21,553 nucleotides of DNA, from positions 1 through 21,553 of the forward strand of contig JBCBRD010000029.1 in the NCBI GenBank assembly GCA_039819885.1. Reading direction: 5' to 3'. Positions 6,276 through 14,077 of this stretch are shown here, piece after piece; positions within the stretch are counted from its first letter, which is position 1; the number at the start of each line of letters is the position of its first letter. The notes beneath the pieces are model-generated. The model ran no database searches and was not told the origin of the DNA. It saw nothing but the letters and a program-made list of their open reading frames with translations. This DNA is from JBCBRD01 sp039819885 (GTDB lineage Bacteria > Pseudomonadota > Alphaproteobacteria > Rhizobiales > Hyphomicrobiaceae). Made by a program: the position numbers and the translations under genes.

Positions 6276-7700
6276 ATGTCGCGCACAACTAAGAACATAA
6301 AGAACTTTGCGGGAGACAAGCAAGGATCCATGGCAATTGCAGGGGGGCTCCTTGCCGCTGTTGGTATGGTAACAGGTGGCCTTGCCATTGAGTATGGCCA
6401 GGCCGTTTCCCATAAGATGGAATTGCAAAAAGCACTCGACGCCGCTGCAATCGCAGTTTGCACGCGCGGAAACCGTTCCGCTCAAGAAGTCATTGAGGCG
6501 CATCTCACCAGCAGCTTGTCCCAAATGAACAAGACGCTCAAAGATGAAGAAGGCAATGGCGACATCACATTGGCAAACGCCGAGCCAAATGAAATCGGGG
6601 TGGTCTCCCCTAGGCTCACGTCCACGATCAACTCAGTTTTCCTTGACTTCCCAATCTTGGGCTTCACTGGCATTAACGACTTCGACATCGAAGTTGATAC
6701 GAGTGTCGCTTGTGGCTCCAAACGCCTTGAGCTGTCATTGATGCTCGATGTCACCGGCTCCATGTGCTGGACCGGCCCGTCAAGCAACGGCACGAACTCT
6801 TGCGCGGCAAACTCAACGGGCAACAAGTTGGCTTCCATGAAGGACGCCGTGCGCGACGTTCTCGACATCTTCGAGCCCAATATGGCTGTCGGCAAAACAA
6901 AGATCGGTTTCGTGCCGTTCTCTGAAACCGTCAACGTCGGCGATCTCGCTGACGATGTCCGTGGCATCATCCCGGAAGGCACAAGCCAATGGCCAGGTTA
7001 CAAGCACTACCAACATCCAGATGAAAACTGGAACTACATGCAGACCAAAAAGATCTCGAACTGTGTGACCGGTCGCACTGGAACAGAAGCCTACACAGAT
7101 GCGGCTCCAAACAACGCACCTGTTGGCCTGAACTATCCAAACGAAAACGGCGACTGCAATCCAACAGCCGAAATCAAACCGCTGACGTCCAACCGCACAG
7201 CTCTCCTCCAAGAAATCGACACCTACGCTGGAGCAGGCGGCACTGCAGGACATCTCGGTGTCGCTTGGGCTTGGTACCTGCTGTCACCTGAATGGGGCTA
7301 CCTGTGGCCGAACTCCGGCATCGAACAGCCAAACGAGGAAGAACTCGTCAAAGCAACGATCATCATGACCGACGGTGAGTTCAATACTCAGTATTGCGAA
7401 GGTGTGAAGGATTGGCAGAACGGCTGGTGTAACAACCCAACGAAGTCATCGGCACAAGCAGCTCAACTCTGTGAAGCCATGAAAGCGGCCGGCATCCAGG
7501 TCTACACGGTCGGCTTCCAGGTCAACGTCAGCGGAGATCCAAACAACCCAACAGCGCAGCAAAAGCTGCTCCAGGATTGTGCATCCGGTGCCGACAAATA
7601 TTTCTTCCCTTATGATGGGAACGAACTCCGCGCCGCATTCGCAAGCATCGGTGAGCAGCTTGCAGCTGGCCAAATCGGACGCGCCGTCGTCCAGCAGTAA
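6276..7700 (+). CDS. TadG-like membrane-anchored vWA-domain protein, copy 2
   Basis: This 474-residue paralogue of the preceding gene has the same order of parts: a basic lead, a hydrophobic anchor (about residues 17-38), the MELQKALDAAAIAVCTRGN helix, and a vWA domain with D158-x-T-x-S, T323 in GGTAGHLG and D366 in MTDGE. The two proteins are clearly alike along their whole length, with near-identical blocks such as KYFFPYDG-x-ELRAAFASIG at the C-terminus. Differences cluster in the loop after the adhesion-site DVTGSM, where copy 2 has extra cysteines (SMCW and NSCAAN), and in the segment before the conserved ISNC/ITDC cysteine. ATG at 6276 follows GAGGA at the right distance. Likely topology is an inner-membrane anchor with the vWA domain outside. 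Tandem duplication followed by divergence is the simplest origin. Confidence 0.88.
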   Translation: MSRTTKNIKNFAGDKQGSMAIAGGLLAAVGMVTGGLAIEYGQAVSHKMELQKALDAAAIAVCTRGNRSAQEVIEAHLTSSLSQMNKTLKDEEGNGDITLANAEPNEIGVVSPRLTSTINSVFLDFPILGFTGINDFDIEVDTSVACGSKRLELSLMLDVTGSMCWTGPSSNGTNSCAANSTGNKLASMKDAVRDVLDIFEPNMAVGKTKIGFVPFSETVNVGDLADDVRGIIPEGTSQWPGYKHYQHPDENWNYMQTKKISNCVTGRTGTEAYTDAAPNNAPVGLNYPNENGDCNPTAEIKPLTSNRTALLQEIDTYAGAGGTAGHLGVAWAWYLLSPEWGYLWPNSGIEQPNEEELVKATIIMTDGEFNTQYCEGVKDWQNGWCNNPTKSSAQAAQLCEAMKAAGIQVYTVGFQVNVSGDPNNPTAQQKLLQDCASGADKYFFPYDGNELRAAFASIGEQLAAGQIGRAVVQQ

Positions 7701-7733
7701 AAACAAAACTGTACCATCAGCTAGAATACAAAA

Positions 7734-7758
7734 AGGGGCCGCTCGGTGAGCGGCCCCT
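7734..7758 (+). terminator. GC-rich hairpin after TadG-like copy 2
   Basis: AGGGGCCGCTC (7734-7744) pairs exactly with GAGCGGCCCCT (7748-7758) over a 3-nt loop, 33 bases after the stop codon. The stem is very stable, but no T-run follows, so it may act as a 3' stabilising structure or with the next hairpin rather than alone. Confidence 0.65.
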
Positions 7759-7794
7759 ATTGCAATGAAGTTCAATATTCAAATGCACAAATAG

Positions 7795-7820
7795 AAAAAG
7801 GCCCCGTGTGGGGCCCTTTT
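7795..7820. terminator. Bidirectional terminator between convergent genes
   Basis: AAAAA-GGCCCC, a GTGT loop, then GGGGCC-C-TTTT gives a GC stem flanked by A on the left and T on the right, so it can end transcription from both strands. It lies between the TadG-like gene (plus) and the membrane winged-helix gene (minus), whose stop codon is 17 bases away. Confidence 0.82.
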
Positions 7821-7836
7821 CCAAATTGCCTGGGTC

Positions 7837-9066
7837 TCAGGCGGCTTTTGAGCCGAAGGTGAGGCGTTTCGTATCCTCCGTAGCCTTCTTTCCAGTTCTC
7901 AACGCGATACCAATATACCGGACACGTCCTGCAATCTTAGCTTTCTGAATTCCAAGGTCACCAAATTGACGACCAAACGCTGGGAACGCTAGAGGCTCCT
8001 TATCCTGTGTTTCACACCAAGCACAGTAATCCTCGTAGAGTGCAGTCGCTGTAAGACTAGATCCATCCTGAGTTTCAATCCTTTGTTTGTAGAAACGCTC
8101 CACGTCATTCTCTGGAGCAACAAGTCGCATAGGCTGAACGGTCTCGACAGGCTTTTCAGCTGTCTTGTTATCGTTCGCCCCGGAACGCGGCTTTTCTATC
8201 GCAACAGGCTGAGGCGCAATGTCCTCAACTGCCACCGCTGCCGCAGCGGTGCTGACCGACGTCCGCATGGACGTAGGCGGCGTTGGCCCATCATAGATGC
8301 GCCACTGGCTGAATGCGACGTAAAGGCCAAAGGCTGAACCAACTTCCAGCAACAACGCAATGAACAAAGTCATTGCCAGCTGGACGTCAGCAACTTTGAC
8401 ACCCGTCAACTGCGAAAGAACAGCAGCCTGCGGGTCCGCAGCAGCCATGGCAGTACCACCGTTGATACCACCAAGTTGGGATTGCAAAGACGCAACCCGG
8501 ACTTCGAGCTTCTCGGCCTGTTCGGCGGAAGCAAGCTCAGACACAAGGCCAGTGTACTGCTCACAAAAACGGGTGTTGTATTTCCCCTTAATGCGCGTGC
8601 AGCCCTTCGTCCAACGCCATTGCTTTTTCGCTTTGGCATTCGTGATCTCAGCCGCAACGGCTTGACCAGGACGATGCTGCGGGATCCAGCTAAGCTGTTC
8701 CTTTGTGCGAGCAAGGTCCGACCGAAGATCCTTGTAGGCCTGAGCCTCATGAGCACGCTGCCCCGCAACGTCAAAGCGGTTCAGCGCGGCGTGGCCAAAG
8801 GCTGACGTCAGCGAGTAGGCTGTGACGACAGACCAAACCACCATGGACGCGGCCGCTTGGCTCCACGCCCTGTTCTTGATTGCGGCAAAGAAGAAGAATG
8901 GCACAAGCGCCTTCATACAGTCGGCCGCCGCGCTGGCCACACCGTAGATTTGTCCGTCTAATTCGGACTTACCAAGACTCAAACCAAATCGGTAATTCAT
9001 GGCTGCCGAAACAACGAGGAGAACCCCCGCCGCCAGCACGCCCATTACGCCTAGAGCATGTCTCAT
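7837..9066 (-). CDS. Membrane protein with C-terminal phage-primase-type winged helix
   Basis: This 409-residue protein has four predicted membrane helices, at about residues 5-22, 40-63, 71-93 and 225-252. A helical, probably coiled-coil region with two cysteines (CTRIKGKYNTRFC) lies between helices 3 and 4. After a linker rich in Ala and Pro, residues about 321-389 (VERFYKQRI through LYEDYCAWCE to RVRYIGIAL) resemble the winged-helix module found at the C-terminus of phage and plasmid primases. I believe related proteins are common and uncharacterised in Hyphomicrobiales. ATG at 9066 follows GGAGAGGG; the frame is open 21 codons further but the earlier start has no such site. A membrane-tethered DNA- or nucleic-acid-binding role is an inference from architecture. 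The gene appears to be transcribed alone. Confidence 0.85.
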   Translation of the reverse strand: MRHALGVMGVLAAGVLLVVSAAMNYRFGLSLGKSELDGQIYGVASAAADCMKALVPFFFFAAIKNRAWSQAAASMVVWSVVTAYSLTSAFGHAALNRFDVAGQRAHEAQAYKDLRSDLARTKEQLSWIPQHRPGQAVAAEITNAKAKKQWRWTKGCTRIKGKYNTRFCEQYTGLVSELASAEQAEKLEVRVASLQSQLGGINGGTAMAAADPQAAVLSQLTGVKVADVQLAMTLFIALLLEVGSAFGLYVAFSQWRIYDGPTPPTSMRTSVSTAAAAVAVEDIAPQPVAIEKPRSGANDNKTAEKPVETVQPMRLVAPENDVERFYKQRIETQDGSSLTATALYEDYCAWCETQDKEPLAFPAFGRQFGDLGIQKAKIAGRVRYIGIALRTGKKATEDTKRLTFGSKAA

Positions 9067-10009
9067 TGCCCTCTCCCTTGTATGGGATGACCCACACGCA
9101 AAGTAATATCTAAGGTCAACCACGTGCACGCAGGTTCACTGAGGTCATGAACCACCCAAGCTCAACGAGACACCAATGCCATCATCCTTGACCCAGATCT
9201 AAATCCTGTGAGCTCCGAACCCGGCCCCAACCGGCATTCGGCAAGATCGCAAACTGTGTCGAGAAGGACGCACTTGAGCTAGAGCTCCCCTTACTGGCCA
9301 TCTGCGCCGTCACATGTGTTCGCCGCTCGAACATCATTGTGGGTAAGTCGCAGAAACCGTGGGGAATACACATTTTTGACGCTGAACAAGCCCCTCGAAC
9401 CAGAACCGTACGTGATTCGAATGATTCAGGTAAGCAATTCAAACCCCTAATAAGCGAGCCAAAAGGGGCTGCTATGCGGAAGCAGATGGCGCTCGCATTC
9501 TTGTACACACGATGTCCACAGGACGCGGATTTAAAAGAGAAACTTATCAACACACCCTCACAAAGTGTCCACCGTTCAGAGCCCTCCTGCAACGTGTGTC
9601 CACAAAGCCGCAGTTAGCTGTGTTCCGTGGTTAGGCCACCCACGGGGAGAGCTACGCAGCGGATCTTTCAAACAAATCCGCCTTCACACGGTCCCCCACG
9701 ACCACGGCCTTTGGAATGGACCTAGCATGGTGCCCCAGACAGTACCCAGACATGTCACTTGCTTGAGTTTGGCGGAACGACTAGCCCCACAATGCATGAC
9801 AAGGGCGCAACACAATGCCTCAGAATAAACGATCTGATCTCTGAGCATTTGGCACTGCCGTCATGCTGTCGTATTAAGGTTGTGTAATATCGGCGTGAAA
9901 TGCACTATGAGCACAACCGATAGTAGCATTGGTACTGTTTTAACCCGTCCTTTCGATGCGCGCATGCGCTTCTGGGTTGCTGGTCGGGATCGTTGAAAGT
10001 GGGTCCGCT
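9067..10009. other. Long gene-poor spacer (about 0.94 kb)
   Basis: The largest stretch without a convincing gene. Open frames of 87-136 codons exist on both strands (9182-9592 minus, 9339-9617 plus, 9565-9828 plus). They overlap each other, have no ribosome-binding site and read as unstructured Ser/Arg/Cys-rich text. Two perfect hairpins sit side by side: CCGTGG/CCACGG (9625-9645) and GCGGAT/ATCCGC (9659-9681). TGTCCAC occurs three times (9513, 9566 and 9597), and TTATCAACA is at 9544. It may hold a decayed gene, a structured RNA and the promoters of both flanking genes. It does not match tmRNA, RNase P, SRP RNA or a tRNA as far as I can tell. Confidence 0.5.
9625..9681. other. Two adjacent hairpins, possible structured RNA
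   Basis: CCGTGG (9625-9630) pairs with CCACGG (9640-9645) across 9 nt, and 13 bases later GCGGAT (9659-9664) pairs with ATCCGC (9676-9681) across 11 nt. Two consecutive 6-bp perfect stems in a gene-free region are suggestive but not proof of an RNA. No known family is recognised. Confidence 0.25.
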
Positions 10010-11287
10010 ATGCGGGGTTTATTGTCAGTTTCGTTGTTTGCGTTGGGAGTTTTGATCGGGGCTTTTGCAATGTCACCCGAGCGCGTCCCCAATCCAGACG
10101 AAATCATTTCAGCTCTTCGAGCGCATGGCGCCGCCGGATTTGCGGCACTCACGCCGGCAATTGGTGCTGAGCGAGAAACGAAATACGCGCAACCGTTCAC
10201 CTCCACCAATGCGTCCGAAGACGCAAACAGCAGACAACCAGATGCCGAACTGGGAAAATCGGTCCTGCAACCAAGTCCTACTAACGAAACCGGCTCGAAC
10301 GCTCAACGCGTTCGCAACAAAACAAGCAGACGAGATCACATCACCGACCTCGTCATAAGACAGGCACCAGTCCTTGTTCGCCCTGCAAACTCGTTCTCTT
10401 TTGTTGACGCGACGGGACGAGATGCTCTCGGCGCCGAGAAGAATGCAGCATACCCTTACTCACCTGCCGAACGATCAAACCTCATTATTAAGGTTCAACG
10501 CGAGTTGAAACGCGCAGGATGCTACTTCGGCAAGATCGACGGGAGCTGGGGTGCAGGCTCGAAACGCGGCATCACAACATTTCTGACCCGCGTAAACTCT
10601 GCGCTCCCCGTTGAAGAACCAGACTATTTTCAACTGGCCTTGCTTCGATCTCATCCCGGTAAAGTCTGCGGCGCAACGTGCCCGGCAAATCAAACCCTCA
10701 GCGCGTCAGGCAAGTGTATTGCCCGACCGATCATCGCCAATGCAAGCCAACCCGGGTTAGTTCGGGAGGTGTCAGGAACGAAATCGGCAAAGTTGTCCTC
10801 CACTGCCTCAACTGAGGCAGGACGCTTGAACCAGTCTAAAAGTCAACAAGTCAAGGTACCTAAAACCCGTTCGGAAACAGCAAGCCTCGGCTCATTCTGG
10901 GGCGCAACAAGCGAGCAACTTCCACTTGTCGTCCCAACACCGAAACGGGTTAGGGCGCCACAAAAAGCAAACGTCAGACGCACGCCACCCCCAGGACGAA
11001 TGGCACTTAGCGGACCAGACCCAAGCCTTTTGACCGCGCGCCAACGCGCACCCGGAGTATCTTCGCTCCCTGATACGTCGGTCCAACGCTCCGACAACTA
11101 TAGTCCAAGCCAAAAACCAGCAACGTCTCTCGCCGCGCCCAAACCAAAACGCATCCGCCCAAAAGTGACGCAGCGCAAAGCAGGTCCCAGAAAAACCGCC
11201 AGTATCAAACGCAAAAAGTCGAAATGGTCGAAGAAGCGACGTCAGATGCAGATCATGCGTCAGGCATTCGGCGACTCGATGTTCTAA
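10010..11287 (+). CDS. Membrane-anchored protein with peptidoglycan-binding-like domain and basic tail
   Basis: This protein of about 425 residues has one N-terminal hydrophobic segment (residues 3-20), either a signal anchor or an uncleaved signal. Around residues 150-225 is a peptidoglycan-binding-like fold (IIKVQRELKRAGCYFGKIDGSWGAGSKRGITTFL), followed by a short cysteine motif (VCGATCPANQTLSASGKC) that accompanies this domain in alphaproteobacterial envelope proteins. The remaining 190 residues are low-complexity, rich in Ser, Pro, Lys and Arg, and end in a strongly basic stretch (KRKKSKWSKKRRQMQIMRQ). ATG at 10010 gives a normal signal-anchor length. An ATG at 9956 in frame would add 18 residues, and neither start has a strong ribosome-binding site. 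A periplasmic role in binding the cell wall is likely; no enzymatic domain is visible. Confidence 0.8.
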   Translation: MRGLLSVSLFALGVLIGAFAMSPERVPNPDEIISALRAHGAAGFAALTPAIGAERETKYAQPFTSTNASEDANSRQPDAELGKSVLQPSPTNETGSNAQRVRNKTSRRDHITDLVIRQAPVLVRPANSFSFVDATGRDALGAEKNAAYPYSPAERSNLIIKVQRELKRAGCYFGKIDGSWGAGSKRGITTFLTRVNSALPVEEPDYFQLALLRSHPGKVCGATCPANQTLSASGKCIARPIIANASQPGLVREVSGTKSAKLSSTASTEAGRLNQSKSQQVKVPKTRSETASLGSFWGATSEQLPLVVPTPKRVRAPQKANVRRTPPPGRMALSGPDPSLLTARQRAPGVSSLPDTSVQRSDNYSPSQKPATSLAAPKPKRIRPKVTQRKAGPRKTASIKRKKSKWSKKRRQMQIMRQAFGDSMF

Positions 11288-11294
11288 ACTGAGC

Positions 11295-11312
11295 GCCAAG
11301 AATGGTCTTGGC
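11295..11312. other. Short hairpin between convergent genes
   Basis: GCCAAGA (11295-11301) and TCTTGGC (11306-11312) form a 7-bp stem with a 4-nt loop, 8 bases after the upstream stop codon. It lies between convergent genes, where termination is expected, but no T-run follows. Confidence 0.4.
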
Positions 11313-11383
11313 CAGCTGCCTATGTTCTTGGGTCCCGCACGCACCCCAGGCCTCAACACGCTGGTAGCAGCAGCAATGGCGCT

Positions 11384-11755
11384 TCAGCTAACATCAGTCT
11401 TCAACGGGTCGTCTCCGGCCGGAGCAAGCGTCTCGCTCATTATCCAACTCAGATATGCAGGCGCGCCCACGACAACATCCAAAGCTAGAAATGCAGGCGT
11501 GTCATAGGGGTGCTGAGCGCTCGCCTCCGCGATCACCTTTTCGACCAGAGCTTTCCGCGTCTTGATGATCATGACAACTTCGTCGTCAGTGCTGACCTCT
11601 CCGTCCCACTGATAAATCGACGTCATGCCCGGAAGAATGTTCACGCAGGCAGCAAGCTTCGCAACAACAAGTGCCCGACCAATGTCACGTGCAGTTTGCG
11701 CATCAGGGCAAGTTGAATACACTATGGCTGCCGCACAGCTTTGATCGACCGTCAT
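11384..11755 (-). CDS. cutA: Divalent-cation tolerance protein CutA
   Basis: The 123-residue product matches the CutA family, small trimeric ferredoxin-like proteins linked to divalent metal tolerance whose exact biochemical role is unclear. The pattern is clear: IVYSTCPD at residues 11-18, LAACVNILPGMTSIYQWDGEV at 34-54 with the conserved Cys37, MIIKTR at 62-67, HPYDTP at 82-87 and YLSWI at 101-105. ATG at 11755 has AAGGG eight bases upstream; the frame is open to 11809 but without a better start. The last dozen residues extend past the core. It stands alone and diverges from the NAD kinase gene. Confidence 0.95.
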   Translation of the reverse strand: MTVDQSCAAAIVYSTCPDAQTARDIGRALVVAKLAACVNILPGMTSIYQWDGEVSTDDEVVMIIKTRKALVEKVIAEASAQHPYDTPAFLALDVVVGAPAYLSWIMSETLAPAGDDPLKTDVS

Positions 11756-11975
11756 CTCATTCACCCTTTCATGACGCACCCACCCGCCCCGGCTCCAACG
11801 ATCGGACACCTTATGCTAGGGTCCTCCGAGCCAACGTCTTCTGCCAAAACAGTCTAGCCTGCAAACGGCGACGCACCCCGCGCCAGCTTTGTTCCGACCG
11901 GATCAACCGTGCAACGCAAACCAAAAAGCCAGTTCTGATGATACCGCCGCCCAGGCGCAATACCCGGACGATGAT

Positions 11976-12755
11976 ATGACAATCCAGCCTGATTTCGAGC
12001 GCATTGCCTTCATTGCTAGCGATGTCCCCGAAGCGCGCGATGCTCTCCGCCGGCTGGCCCATAAATATGGCAACACGCCTGCCGGTGATGCGCACGCCAT
12101 TGTTGCCCTAGGCGGCGATGGATTGATGCTGCAAACCTTGCATCGGTTCATGAAAACACCACTCCCGATCTACGGCATGAACCGTGGTTCGGTTGGCTTT
12201 CTAATGAACGAATACAACGAAGAGGATCTGCCCGATCGTTTGGCCGCAGCCAAGATCTCAACCATCCATCCCCTTTCGATGGAGGCGCTCGATCGCAACG
12301 GCAAGCATCATAAAAGCTTGGCTATCAACGAAGTGTCGTTGTTCCGGGAAATCTATCAGGCCGCGAAACTCCGGGTCTCAATCGATGGCAAAGTGCGCAT
12401 GGATGAGCTGATTTGCGATGGCATCCTAGTCGCGACACCCGCCGGATCAACCGCTTACAATCTCTCGGCCTACGGCCCTATCTTACCAATCAACGCAGAA
12501 CTGTTGGCACTAACACCAATCAGCCCCTTCCGCCCGCGCCGTTGGCGCGGCGCCCTGTTGCCCAACAGCGCCCAGATTGCAATCGAGGTTCTGGAACCAA
12601 CAAAAAGGCCTGTCTCAGCCGTGGCCGATCACTTCGAAACCAGAGATGTAAAAAGCGTAGAGATAGAACAGGCGCACGACGTCGATCTGTTCATGATGTT
12701 CGACCCAGGGCACAATCTCGATGAGCGCATCCTAGCCGAGCAGTTTCGCTACTAG
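11976..12755 (+). CDS. nadK: NAD kinase (ATP-NAD kinase)
   Basis: This enzyme phosphorylates NAD to NADP in the cytoplasm. The 259-residue protein carries the diagnostic motifs in order: GGDG at 46-49 with catalytic Asp48, NE at 118-119 (AINEVSLFR), and TPAGSTAYN at 154-162, followed by GPILPINAELLALTPI. The length suits the compact alphaproteobacterial form. ATG at 11976 gives a natural N-terminus (MTIQPDFERIAFIASDVPEA); the frame is open to 11889 but the extra residues look non-coding. The ribosome-binding site is weak. It converges on the desaturase gene, with 86 bp between the stop codons and a small GCAGC/GCTGC hairpin at 12792-12805. Confidence 0.96.
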   Translation: MTIQPDFERIAFIASDVPEARDALRRLAHKYGNTPAGDAHAIVALGGDGLMLQTLHRFMKTPLPIYGMNRGSVGFLMNEYNEEDLPDRLAAAKISTIHPLSMEALDRNGKHHKSLAINEVSLFREIYQAAKLRVSIDGKVRMDELICDGILVATPAGSTAYNLSAYGPILPINAELLALTPISPFRPRRWRGALLPNSAQIAIEVLEPTKRPVSAVADHFETRDVKSVEIEQAHDVDLFMMFDPGHNLDERILAEQFRY

Positions 12756-12841
12756 AGCCCGACGGCGGGTAACAACTAGGCCAGGAACCAAGCAGCACTT
12801 GCTGCCACTGCCCCACCAGGCTGCAAACGCAACCATCGCCT

Positions 12842-13906
12842 TCAAGAAATAGCCACCCGAGCATCGCGGAACGAAACCAAGCGCTTCTGCTTAGCGTCCC
12901 AAAGCTGAAGCCCGGCATATTGGAAGCTTTCCCATAGCGTGATCCGATGCACATCCTTCAACTCAGGATATGCCTTCAGAACATCGTTGAGCCGATAGTA
13001 AGGTATGCGGCTACACAGATGGTGCACGTGGTGGATACCAATGTTTGCTGTCAGCCAACGCAATGCGCCTGGAAGGTCGTAGTGTGAGCTACCATGCAGC
13101 GCCGCTTCATGGACATTCCATGACTCTTCTGTTTCCCAATGAGCGTCTTCAAACTGGTGTTGAATATAAAACAACCAAATCCCGATCGTGGCCGCAATCA
13201 ATACGATCGGAAGATGCACCATCAAAAACGCCTGCGCCCCGACCAGCCAGATCATCACACCTGCAAAAGCAATGATCCCCAGGTTCGTACCCATCGTGCT
13301 AATCCAATATATGGACCCTGCCTTCATATATCCGAACGGCAATCTGTTCTGAAGCAGAAACACGTAGGCCGGGCCAAGCCCAAACATCACAATAGGATGT
13401 CGGTACAGCCGATAACGAAACCGTCCCCATCGGCTCAAGGCATTGTACTCCGCCACCGTCAGTGTGTAGATGTCGCCTATTCCCCGATGATCGAGGTTAC
13501 CACTGGTTGCGTGGTGAACGGCATGACTGCGCTTCCACATGTCATAGGGCGTCATGGTCAGGACACCCAAGACGCGGCCAATCCAATCATTAGTGACGCG
13601 CTTTCTAAAGAACGAGCCATGCCCGCAATCGTGCTGGATCAGAAACAAGCGAACAAGGAATCCGCCAGCAGGAACCGCAACCAAAAGCGCAAGCCAGAAA
13701 CTGACGAGGAACGCCGCATACGTCAGCCCCCACAAAACCAGTAACGGGCCGATGGTCACCACAAGCTCCAGCAGTCCACGGGTAGGATCGGGCTTCCGAT
13801 AGTCGTGCAACAGGTCGACCCAGTCGCGCGCTGTTGGCTCTTTTGCGACCGGCAAAGTAATGCCAGCCGCGTCTGAGTCGGCTTCAGTCAGTGTTTGATC
13901 GAGCAT
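12842..13906 (-). CDS. Membrane fatty acid desaturase (delta-12-type family)
   Basis: This 354-residue integral membrane di-iron desaturase introduces a double bond into acyl chains using molecular oxygen. The three histidine boxes are intact: H92-DCG-H96, H128-AV-H131-H132 and H292-HV-H295-H296. At least four membrane segments surround them, including VVTIGPLLVLWGLTYAAFLV and IVLIAATIGIWLFYI. An unusual feature is the long soluble lead of about 45 residues before the first helix. The protein looks like the bacterial acyl-lipid or fatty acid desaturase group with an HDCGH first box; the exact substrate and regiochemistry cannot be read from sequence. The stated ATG is the only good one, although its ribosome-binding site is poor. 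A separate promoter is likely because the next minus-strand gene upstream is 170 bp away. Confidence 0.93.
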   Translation of the reverse strand: MLDQTLTEADSDAAGITLPVAKEPTARDWVDLLHDYRKPDPTRGLLELVVTIGPLLVLWGLTYAAFLVSFWLALLVAVPAGGFLVRLFLIQHDCGHGSFFRKRVTNDWIGRVLGVLTMTPYDMWKRSHAVHHATSGNLDHRGIGDIYTLTVAEYNALSRWGRFRYRLYRHPIVMFGLGPAYVFLLQNRLPFGYMKAGSIYWISTMGTNLGIIAFAGVMIWLVGAQAFLMVHLPIVLIAATIGIWLFYIQHQFEDAHWETEESWNVHEAALHGSSHYDLPGALRWLTANIGIHHVHHLCSRIPYYRLNDVLKAYPELKDVHRITLWESFQYAGLQLWDAKQKRLVSFRDARVAIS

Positions 13907-13949
13907 GAAGACGGGTCCGAGTGGGAAGGTAAGTAGCTATATTCTACGC

Positions 13950-13964
13950 TAGCAGTACTTGCTA
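13950..13964. promoter_or_regulatory. 15-bp inverted repeat upstream of desaturase
   Basis: TAGCA-GTACT-TGCTA is an inverted repeat located 44-58 bp upstream of the desaturase start. Its place and size fit a binding site for a regulator of the desaturase, but I recognise no known operator sequence. Confidence 0.35.
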
Positions 13965-14077
13965 TGGGCCGTGTGGCCAAGAACTGATCAACGGTTACAC
14001 ACGTCCTCAACATTACAATTGCGAATCGGCATCAGCGGTATCAATTACAACTGATATCCCGCAATAATCGACGCAGG

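Noticed and set aside
9182..9592. 136-codon minus-strand open frame in the 0.94-kb spacer
   Set aside because: It overlaps an equally long plus-strand frame, has no ribosome-binding site, and its Ser/Cys/Arg-rich text matches no domain. A decayed gene cannot be excluded but is not supported.
9513..9604. TGTCCAC motifs and TTATCAACA read as a DnaA-box cluster or replication origin
   Set aside because: The motifs differ from the DnaA box by one or more positions, are irregularly spaced, and no origin-associated genes or AT-rich unwinding region are nearby.
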